This document shows positions 1-5,580 of a DNA stretch of 18,002 bases, in pieces. Below the pieces are notes generated by a model. The model was not told where the DNA came from and did no database searches. It worked only from the letters and a program-made list of their open reading frames with translations. Positions within the stretch are counted from its first letter, which is position 1; every line of letters begins with the position of its first letter. A program made the translations under genes and the position numbers. Source of the stretch: Bacteroidales bacterium (GTDB lineage: Bacteria; Bacteroidota; Bacteroidia; Bacteroidales; UBA932); assembly GCA_024681565.1 (NCBI GenBank), contig JAILAO010000159.1, positions 1 to 18,002 on the forward strand, read 5' to 3'.

Positions 1-1
1 C

Positions 2-841
2 GATAAAAGAGATGATTGGGCAGAGGTGCAGAATTATATATCAGCAATGAACCAGGCTATTCCCCGAATGGAAGAATTACCTCTGTCCGGACGTCTGATC
101 CGAGAGGTGCACGCTGAGTTGATGAATGGAGTCCGTGGCAGGAATAAGCAGCCGGGAGAATTCCGTACTTCCCAAAATTGGATTGGCGGTTCCAATATAA
201 ACGATGCGGTTTTTGTCCCGCCTCCGTTCGGGATGATTCCGGAGTTGATCTCCGATATAGAAATGTTTATTCATAATCCTAAGACGCAACTCCCAGACCT
301 GCTCAAGATTGCCATGATTCACTATCAGTTTGAGACAATCCATCCTTTTAATGATGGGAATGGGAGGACGGGCCGATTGTTGATCACTCTCTATCTTGTG
401 AGTAAGGGGCTTCTTAAGCGTCCGGTATTATATATGTCGGATTATCTTGAAAAGCATAGGAACGCGTATTATGCATCGATTACGAAAGTACGTACTGATA
501 ATGATATGACACAGTGGCTTTGTTTTTTTCTTCAGGGTATTATTGAGACAGCAGAGAAGGGGGTAAATACTTTCAATAATATCTTGGACCTTGAAAAACA
601 AAACGATGCTATCATACAGCAGATGGGGCCTCGTTCCGCGAATGCAATGATGGTGGTAAAGGATCTATATATCAGGCCTGTCATTGATGCTAAAAGGGTC
701 TCGGAGTTGTGCAGTATTACTCCGGCTTCAGCATATAATCTTATTTCTGCTTTAGAGGATAGGGGTATTCTTACCGAAGTGACAGGTGGCAAGAGGGGTC
801 GTTTATATGCTATGCAGGCGTATGTGGATTTGTTTGAATAG
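2..841 (+). CDS. Fic family protein (5' end outside window)
   Basis: This is the C-terminal 279 residues of a Fic-domain protein. The reading frame is open to the window edge (preceding residues read DKRDDWAEV), so the GTG at 26 is internal and not the start. The Fic core is complete here: the conserved stretch GEFRTSQNWIGG with VPPP about 12 residues further on, then the catalytic loop HPFNDGNGRTGR with the catalytic His codon at 341-343. Fic enzymes with this loop usually transfer AMP from ATP to a hydroxyl group of a target protein. The last 70 or so residues look like a winged helix-turn-helix, the usual architecture of the Fic/DUF4172-like group, so the protein may also bind DNA. The inhibitory helix, if N-terminal, lies outside the window. 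Base composition is clearly AT-richer than the genes that follow, which suggests separate acquisition. No partner antitoxin is visible downstream. Target and cellular role are unknown. Confidence 0.93.
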   Translation, partial: DKRDDWAEVQNYISAMNQAIPRMEELPLSGRLIREVHAELMNGVRGRNKQPGEFRTSQNWIGGSNINDAVFVPPPFGMIPELISDIEMFIHNPKTQLPDLLKIAMIHYQFETIHPFNDGNGRTGRLLITLYLVSKGLLKRPVLYMSDYLEKHRNAYYASITKVRTDNDMTQWLCFFLQGIIETAEKGVNTFNNILDLEKQNDAIIQQMGPRSANAMMVVKDLYIRPVIDAKRVSELCSITPASAYNLISALEDRGILTEVTGGKRGRLYAMQAYVDLFE

Positions 842-1158
842 TATGTATCCTGGTGATACTACTTTGCCCCTAAAAGAACATACTAAGTCATCAATCCCAT
901 TTCTGTGGATAGAAACCATGCCTTGCTGCAAAACGATGGGTGCGGACACCGGGCTCTGGGCATGGTTTGAGCGGGGTGCCTGCTCCTGATGGCGGCTTCG
1001 GGCCGTCATCGGGAGCACCGGGTGGCCTTGTGGTAGTGTCTGGGGCATCAGGGTGCTCCTGATGTTTTGCGAAACTCATTGGGGCCAGGTCCCATCGGGC
1101 CCCTTGCAATTCCTCGTGAAAAGCCCTACTTTTGCAGTAAATCAAAGAAAGCGCAAAG
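842..1158. other. Gene-free stretch with hairpins, Fic-SOD intergenic
   Basis: No convincing gene lies in these 317 bases. Three inverted repeats are visible. The first, 981-1017, pairs TGCTCCTGATGGC with GCCGTCATCGGGAGCA around GGCTTCGG, imperfectly and with G-U pairs. The second, 1046-1064, pairs CATCAGG with CCTGATG around a 5-base loop and is followed by TTTT after one G-free step (gatgttttg). The third, 1081-1103, pairs GGGGCC with GGCCCC. The 11-mer TGCTCCTGATG occurs in both of the first two hairpins. One of these may end the Fic transcript, but none has a classic U-run directly after the stem. The SOD promoter occupies the last 55 bases. Confidence 0.6.
1104..1134 (+). promoter_or_regulatory. 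Bacteroidota-type promoter for SOD
   Basis: TTG at 1104-1106 is followed by 20 bases and then TACTTTTG at 1127-1134, matching the -33/-7 pattern (TTTG, TAnnTTTG) of the primary sigma factor in Bacteroidota. The start codon is 25 bases downstream, leaving a short A-rich leader (atcaaagaaagcgcaaag) without a Shine-Dalgarno sequence. Confidence 0.75.
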
Positions 1159-1740
1159 ATGTTCTCACTTATCGATTTACCTTACGCTCCGGAGGCGTTG
1201 CAGCCGGTGATCAGCGCACAGACGCTGGCGTTCCACCACGGAAAGCATCATCAGGCCTATGTCAACAATCTCAATGCCCTGCTGCCGGGGAGCCCGTACG
1301 AAGGCTTGACACTGGAAGAGATTGTCCGGCGCTCCGACGGTGCTGTTTTCAACAACGCAGGGCAGATCCTGAACCACAATCTTTATTTCACGCAGTTCCG
1401 TTCGCCGAAGGCGGAGAATGCCCCGACAGGCTCGCTGGCTGCGAAGATCGCGGAGCAGTTTGGCTCGTTCGAGGCGTTTCAGGCGGAGTTTGTCGCCAAG
1501 GGCGCAGGGCTGTTTGGCAGTGGCTGGGTCTGGCTGTCGGCGCAGGAGGATGGTACACTGGTGATCACGCAGGAGAGCGGCGCGGGCAATCCCCTCACGC
1601 GCGGGTTGCGGCCGCTGCTGACGTTCGACGTGTGGGAGCACGCGTATTATCTGGATTGGCAGAACCGCCGACCGGATCATCTCAAGGCGCTTTGGCAACT
1701 GATTGATTGGGAGGAAGTTGGTCGTCGTTATGGCCGCTGA
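1159..1740 (+). CDS. sodB: Superoxide dismutase, Fe/Mn family
   Basis: A 193-residue cytoplasmic superoxide dismutase that converts superoxide to oxygen and hydrogen peroxide. It is full length for the family (E. coli SodB has 193 residues). The four metal ligands are in place: His26 (in FHHGKHHQAYVNN), His73 (in NNAGQILNH), Asp157 and His161 (in FDVWEHAYYLDW). Gln69 in the NNAGQ motif is the second-sphere glutamine position typical of iron-type enzymes. Enzymes of this form in Bacteroides can work with either iron or manganese, so metal use cannot be settled from sequence. It has its own promoter ending 25 bases before the ATG. The purT gene follows after 41 bases on the same strand and could be partly co-transcribed. 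Oxidative-stress control is expected, but no OxyR-like site was recognised. Confidence 0.96.
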   Translation: MFSLIDLPYAPEALQPVISAQTLAFHHGKHHQAYVNNLNALLPGSPYEGLTLEEIVRRSDGAVFNNAGQILNHNLYFTQFRSPKAENAPTGSLAAKIAEQFGSFEAFQAEFVAKGAGLFGSGWVWLSAQEDGTLVITQESGAGNPLTRGLRPLLTFDVWEHAYYLDWQNRRPDHLKALWQLIDWEEVGRRYGR

Positions 1741-1781
1741 CGTCCCTTTGGGTGAAAAGTAAATATTCAGTATAAAACAAG

Positions 1782-2966
1782 ATGGTAAAGATAGGTACTC
1801 CGCTTACGAAGGTGGCCAAGAAGGCCCTGCTGTGCGGCTCGGGCGAACTGGGGAAAGAAGTTGCGCTGGAACTGCAGCGCTATGGGGTTGAGGTGATCGC
1901 CCTGGACCGTTATGAGAATGCGCCGGCCATGCAGGTGGCGCACCGCAGTTATGTGCTGTCCATGCTGGACGGTGCCCGGCTGCGGGAGATCATCGAGCAG
2001 GAGAAGCCGGATATGATCATCCCGGAGGTGGAGGCCATCGCGACGCCGACGCTGGTGGAGCTGGAGAAGGAAGGATACAATGTGATCCCGACGGCCAACG
2101 CCACGTTCCTGACGATGAACCGCAAGGGCATCCGTCAGCTGGCGCATGAGACGCTGGGGCTGCCGACGTCCAATTACCGTTTCGCCGCGACGCGTGCGGA
2201 GTTCGACGCCGCCATCGCGGCGGTGGGGACCCCCTGCGTGGTGAAACCGATCATGAGCTCGTCGGGTCACGGGCAGAGCGTCTGCAAGACGCCGGCCGAT
2301 GCCGATGCTTCCTGGCAGATCGCCCAGGAGGGCGGCCGCGCCGGGGGCGGAGAGGTGATCGTGGAGGGGTTCGTGAGATTCGACTACGAGATCACGCTGC
2401 TGACGGTGCGCCACTGCGGCGGGACCACCTTCCTCAATCCGATCGGCCACCACCAGGTGGACGGCGACTACCGCGAGTCCTGGCAGGCGCAGCCGATGAG
2501 CGAAAAGGCGCTGGCCCAGGCGCAGGATATTGCGAAGAAGATTACCGACGCCCTGGGCGGCTACGGGATCTTCGGCGTGGAGATGTTCGTCTGCGGCGAC
2601 CAGGTGCTCTTCAGTGAGGTGTCGCCCCGTCCGCACGACACCGGCATGGTGACGATGATCTCGCAGGACCTCTCCGAGTTCGCCCTGCATGCCCGCGCGG
2701 TGCTGGGCCTGCCGGTTCCGGCCGTGCGTTTCTACGGCCCCAGCGCCTCCAAGGCCATCGTGGTGGAGGGTGATACGACCATGGTCGAGTTCGAGAACCT
2801 GGAAGAGGTGCTCAGCGAGCCCGACGTACAGATCCGCCTTTTCGGCAAACCCTTCATCAAGGGCCACCGCCGCATGGGCGTCCTGCTGGCCCGCGCCGAG
2901 AGCGTCGAGGCTGCGCTGGAGAAAGTCGAGCGGGCGTATGCCAAGCTGAAGGTCCGGGTGCTGTAG
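1782..2966 (+). CDS. purT: Formate-dependent phosphoribosylglycinamide formyltransferase (GAR transformylase 2)
   Basis: PurT uses formate and ATP to formylate GAR in the third step of purine synthesis, as a folate-independent alternative to PurN. It is 394 residues long against 392 in E. coli, so complete. Landmarks in order are the N-terminal nucleotide-binding-like motif LLCGSGELGKEVALE (about 16-30), ALDRYENAPAMQVAHRSYV (about 40-58), IIPEVEAIAT (about 78-87), the ATP-grasp core with VVKPIMSSSGHGQS (about 152-165), and the metal/ATP-binding end FSEVSPRPHDTGMVT (about 284-298). The start ATG follows an A-rich leader (ataaaacaag) and gives the full family N terminus. It lies 41 bases after SOD. 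A strong hairpin with a T-rich tail sits about 50 bases after the stop and probably ends the transcript. Confidence 0.96.
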   Translation: MVKIGTPLTKVAKKALLCGSGELGKEVALELQRYGVEVIALDRYENAPAMQVAHRSYVLSMLDGARLREIIEQEKPDMIIPEVEAIATPTLVELEKEGYNVIPTANATFLTMNRKGIRQLAHETLGLPTSNYRFAATRAEFDAAIAAVGTPCVVKPIMSSSGHGQSVCKTPADADASWQIAQEGGRAGGGEVIVEGFVRFDYEITLLTVRHCGGTTFLNPIGHHQVDGDYRESWQAQPMSEKALAQAQDIAKKITDALGGYGIFGVEMFVCGDQVLFSEVSPRPHDTGMVTMISQDLSEFALHARAVLGLPVPAVRFYGPSASKAIVVEGDTTMVEFENLEEVLSEPDVQIRLFGKPFIKGHRRMGVLLARAESVEAALEKVERAYAKLKVRVL

Positions 2967-2987
2967 GCTTTTTTGCCGCTGCGGGCA

Positions 2988-3017
2988 TTGATTTTCGCGC
3001 AGCATTTCGTAAATTTG
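2988..3017 (+). promoter_or_regulatory. Promoter for the aspartokinase-like gene
   Basis: TTG at 2988-2990, 19 bases, then TAAATTTG at 3010-3017: a near-ideal Bacteroidota promoter. The expected transcription start (about 3022-3026) falls inside the left arm of the hairpin at 3016-3055, so this promoter and the purT terminator share bases. Confidence 0.75.
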
Positions 3018-3066
3018 TCAAGGGTCTTCCGGGCGTTCCCGGCGGATCCTTGACATTTATTTTTTA
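3016..3066 (+). terminator. Terminator-like hairpin after purT, overlapping the next promoter
   Basis: TGTCAAGG (3016-3023) pairs perfectly with CCTTGACA (3048-3055). The stem continues inward with GTCT/GGAT (two wobbles), one mismatch, and CCGGG/CCCGG around the loop CGTT. The right arm is followed by tttattttttag, a T-rich tail. This is a textbook intrinsic terminator for read-through from purT. It sits just before the ATG at 3072, so RNA started from the overlapping promoter would carry a shortened stem followed by the same U-rich tail. Confidence 0.75.
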
Positions 3067-3071
3067 GCGCT

Positions 3072-4355
3072 ATGTTCGTAAAATCTTTCGTCCTCAGACT
3101 CGCCAGCTTTGATGCGATCGTGAGTCAGTGTGTTTCCGGCACGATTGCCGTGGTGCGCCCGGAGAAGGCGCTGGAGAATCTGTTCCGCGCGGTGATCCGC
3201 AAGCGGATTGTGGAAAAGGAGGATGCGGCGGAGGAACTCGGCGAGGTGAAGGCCTATCTGGATGCCGTGTCGGACCATCCGGCGTACCGGCAGAAGAAGG
3301 AGGAGTTCCTGGAATATGTCCAGGACTATCTGCACAAGGCCGTGGGCTATGCGGTTCCGGTCGCGTCCGTGGAAGATTATATTCTGGCGCAGAGCGCCCT
3401 GCTCTGTGCGCAGGCCGTGGCCGATGCCGCGGGTGTCGAAGTGCTCGACGGCCGCGAGCTGGTGGTCTGCCGCCAGGACGGGCCCGGTACGGTGTTCGAC
3501 TGGGCGGCGACCTGCGCCGAGATCGAACGCAAGTGCCAGGGCAAGTCGCACCTGGTGATCGCCGGCGGCTATGCGCGCACCCCGCGCGGCGCCGTGATCG
3601 GCGTCGGCAAGGGCGGCGCGAACATGATGTCCGCGCTGGTGGCTTCCGCCCTGCAGGCGGAGTCGATCGAGTTCTATGTGGAAGGGGAGGGCATCAACGG
3701 CATCGCCGCGATGACCTACGACGAGGCGGCGCACTACTGCGCCTCGAAGTCGGCCCCGTTCCCGTCGGCCGCCCTGTGGCCGGCGAAGAAGGCCGGCATC
3801 CCCATCGTGGTGAAGAGCATCGCGCATCCGGATTTCGCGGGGACGCGCATCGCCTCGCAGCAGGAGACCGCCTCGGCGAAGGCGGTGTCCGGGCTGGTGG
3901 TGGACAGCGACCTGGACCTGGTGACGGTGTACGGCACGGGGCTGATGGGGCACGTCGGTGCTTCTTCGGCCATTTTCTCGGCCTTGGCCAAGGCCGGGGT
4001 GAACATCCGCTTCATCTCCCAGACTTCGTCGGAATACGCAATCACCTTTGCCGTCGGCTCTGCCGACAGCGGACGGGTGTCGGCGGCGATTGGCGAGCTC
4101 ATGGCGGACAATCCGCTGATTCCGGTGGACGACCTGATGGTGGTCAACCGGGAGGTCGCCATCCTGACGCTCTACGGCAGCCAGATGCGCAGCGTGCCCG
4201 GTGTGTCCGGCAAGGTCTTCTCGCTGCTGGGGGCCGCGGGCGTCAATGTGATCGCTTCCGCCCAGGGCGGAGAAGAGCTGAGTATCTCCGTGGTGCTGGA
4301 CGTGGCGGATCTCGCCAAGGCCCAGCGGGTCCTGGGGGTGCTGTACGAGGGCTGA
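3072..4355 (+). CDS. Aspartokinase-like protein with tandem ACT domains, catalytic motifs missing
   Basis: A 427-residue homologue of aspartate kinase (first step of the Lys/Thr/Met pathway) by overall layout: an amino-acid-kinase-like region (about 1-270) and two ACT domains (about 283-345 and 355-427). The ACT parts are well preserved (VTVYGTGLMGHVGASSAIF; SVPGVSGKVFSLLGAAGVNV). The kinase part is not. The N-terminal KFGGTS motif is absent (the protein begins MFVKSFVLRLASFD), the usual GRGGSD is GKGGANM with Asn184 in place of Asp, the TDVDG segment reads VEGEGINGI, and no TADPR follows. I see no frameshift, and the frame has normal high-GC codon use, so it looks selected. A pseudokinase that senses an amino acid or regulates a true aspartokinase is an inference. 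It has its own promoter and is followed after 16 bases by an unknown membrane protein gene. Automated pipelines would probably name it lysC or thrA. Confidence 0.85.
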   Translation: MFVKSFVLRLASFDAIVSQCVSGTIAVVRPEKALENLFRAVIRKRIVEKEDAAEELGEVKAYLDAVSDHPAYRQKKEEFLEYVQDYLHKAVGYAVPVASVEDYILAQSALLCAQAVADAAGVEVLDGRELVVCRQDGPGTVFDWAATCAEIERKCQGKSHLVIAGGYARTPRGAVIGVGKGGANMMSALVASALQAESIEFYVEGEGINGIAAMTYDEAAHYCASKSAPFPSAALWPAKKAGIPIVVKSIAHPDFAGTRIASQQETASAKAVSGLVVDSDLDLVTVYGTGLMGHVGASSAIFSALAKAGVNIRFISQTSSEYAITFAVGSADSGRVSAAIGELMADNPLIPVDDLMVVNREVAILTLYGSQMRSVPGVSGKVFSLLGAAGVNVIASAQGGEELSISVVLDVADLAKAQRVLGVLYEG

Positions 4356-4371
4356 TCCAATTCCTGCCTGT

Positions 4372-5013
4372 ATGAAAAAGAACAGTTTTACCGAGATCTT
4401 CGAGCGGAGAAAGAGTCATCTGGATCTTCTCGTAAAAAGGGATTACATCCGGAATGGGGTGGCTACCATTCCCTGCTGCATCACGAACTATTACGATATT
4501 ATCAATTCGTACAGTGCGGAGGGATATGAAACCCTCAATCCGGGCTTTGTCGATTATGTCAATGAATCGGTAGAAGCCATCCCTGTGGAATGTCCGGTCG
4601 TCCTGGAGATCATCGGGAAGGGGCTGTCGGAGAAAGAGAAGAAGTCCATCGAGGCTGCGATTACGGATGCCTATGCCTATACCCTCGGCATCGAGGAAAA
4701 GGAGGAGAAAAGACAAAAAAACATTTTGCTCTTTTATTGCATCGGACTGATTGTCGCCAGTGTCATTCTGGGATTGACAGAACAGTTTTCCACGATTCCG
4801 AGAGAGATCATCTTCGTGCTGTTCTGGTTCTTTGGTGACCGGCTGTTTGACTTCATCTTTTTGGGCGGGCGTGAAGTCCGCCACAGGAAGCGGCTTGCCG
4901 GGCGGATTGCCAGTGTCAAGATTTATTTCTCAGAAAGCTACGAAGGTCCGGATTGGTCGGAACAGGAAGCCAAGGAATTGTTCGCTGAACTTGAAAAAAA
5001 CAGCGAGGAGTAA
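4372..5013 (+). CDS. Unknown protein with two membrane helices
   Basis: I do not recognise this 213-residue protein. It begins with a charged region of about 115 residues (MKKNSFTEIFERRKSH...) that contains a cysteine pair (IPCCITNYYDI) and ends in a Lys/Glu-rich stretch. Two hydrophobic helices follow at about 117-137 and 143-164, joined by only a few residues, so both long termini should lie on the same side of the membrane. The C-terminal 45 residues are basic then acidic (REVRHRKRLAGR; ELFAELEKNSEE). There is no signal peptide. The ATG is 16 bases after the aspartokinase-like stop and the mutarotase gene begins 25 bases after its own stop, so the three genes are probably one transcript. 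The DNA is noticeably AT-richer than its neighbours and uses A/T-ending codons more often. Confidence 0.8.
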   Translation: MKKNSFTEIFERRKSHLDLLVKRDYIRNGVATIPCCITNYYDIINSYSAEGYETLNPGFVDYVNESVEAIPVECPVVLEIIGKGLSEKEKKSIEAAITDAYAYTLGIEEKEEKRQKNILLFYCIGLIVASVILGLTEQFSTIPREIIFVLFWFFGDRLFDFIFLGGREVRHRKRLAGRIASVKIYFSESYEGPDWSEQEAKELFAELEKNSEE

Positions 5014-5038
5014 CCGCAGGACGTTTGAACATCTTGTT

Positions 5039-5362
5039 ATGAAGAGATTTTGTCAGACCCTGACGCTTGTCGATGACGGGGAAATGATGGCGAAGTATGT
5101 GGAAGCCCACCGGCACGTGTGGCCCGAGGTCATCGCGGGGCAGCGCGAGGTGGGGATCCTGGATATGCAGATCTACCGCCGCGGGCGGCAGCTCTTCATG
5201 ATCATGGATACGGTGGATGACTTTGATTTCGAACGGGATATGGCCCGGCTGGCGACCCTTCCGCGGCAGGCGGAATGGGAGGCCTATGTGAGCCGGTTCC
5301 AGGGTTGTGCCGCCGGGGCCCGCAGCGATGAGAAATGGGCCCGGATGGAACGGATCTTCTAG
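5039..5362 (+). CDS. rhaM: L-rhamnose mutarotase family protein
   Basis: A 107-residue protein of the RhaM (RhaU, DUF718) family, which interconverts the alpha and beta anomers of L-rhamnose in the cytoplasm so that the isomerase can use it. E. coli RhaM is 104 residues. Tyr20 and His24, followed by VWPE, match the Y-x3-H...WPE signature of the active site, and the C-terminal WARMERIF matches the family ending (W..M...F). The start is the ATG at 5039: it gives the family N terminus MKRFCQTLTL, whereas a longer in-frame extension overlaps the upstream gene. Some relatives in Bacteroidota occur in fucose gene clusters, so L-fucose is a possible alternative substrate. No isomerase, kinase or aldolase for rhamnose is in the window. 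The secreted GH78 rhamnosidase about 8 kb downstream is a plausible source of the sugar. Confidence 0.9.
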   Translation: MKRFCQTLTLVDDGEMMAKYVEAHRHVWPEVIAGQREVGILDMQIYRRGRQLFMIMDTVDDFDFERDMARLATLPRQAEWEAYVSRFQGCAAGARSDEKWARMERIF

Positions 5363-5398
5363 TCCGGTCATTTCCGCTGTCCCTGCTTTATAAAGGTG

Positions 5399-5518
5399 CT
5401 TTTGGGGAAGGTCCGATTTCAGAGTTCGGACCTTCCCCATGTAATAGGGGGTAGAAGTAGCTGGAAGGCATTTTATGCGGTGAAGGTCCAGGGGCCAAAA
5501 TCGGACCTTCCCCAAAAG
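5399..5518. repeat. REP-like inverted repeat cluster
   Basis: The 21 bases at 5399-5419 are the exact reverse complement of 5498-5518. A nested hairpin, 5404-5438, pairs GGGGAAGGTCCGA with TCGGACCTTCCCC perfectly over 13 bp with a 9-base loop. A second hairpin pairs GAAGGTCC at 5482-5489 with GGACCTTC at 5503-5510. GAAGGTCC therefore occurs four times in alternating orientation within 120 bases. No T-run follows either stem, so terminator function is unlikely. The layout resembles paired REP sequences (REPIN) or a small MITE in the gap between the mutarotase and peptidase genes. Confidence 0.7.
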
Positions 5519-5555
5519 GGAGCAGCAAGGAAGATTTTCGCTCGCGGATTTTCTG

Positions 5556-5563
5556 TATATTTG
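5556..5563 (+). promoter_or_regulatory. -7 element (TATATTTG) of the DPP11 promoter
   Basis: TATATTTG fits TAnnTTTG exactly and lies 17 bases before the ATG at 5581. The -33 region is weak (gatttt at about 5533-5538). Its last base is the first base of an in-frame GTG, which argues against that GTG as the translation start. Confidence 0.55.
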
Positions 5564-5580
5564 TGAAAACACTCAATCGT

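Noticed and set aside
1053..1706. Plus-strand frame overlapping superoxide dismutase
   Set aside because: It overlaps a complete, motif-verified sodB in another frame, begins upstream of the sodB promoter and encodes an unstructured Arg/Gly-rich product.
5404..5438. Intrinsic terminator for the mutarotase gene
   Set aside because: A perfect stem, but no T-run follows on the plus strand (catgtaat) and A-rich sequence follows on the minus strand.
5563..5580. GTG start six codons before the peptidase ATG
   Set aside because: Its first base is the last base of the TATATTTG promoter element, and the ATG at 5581 gives a better signal peptide.
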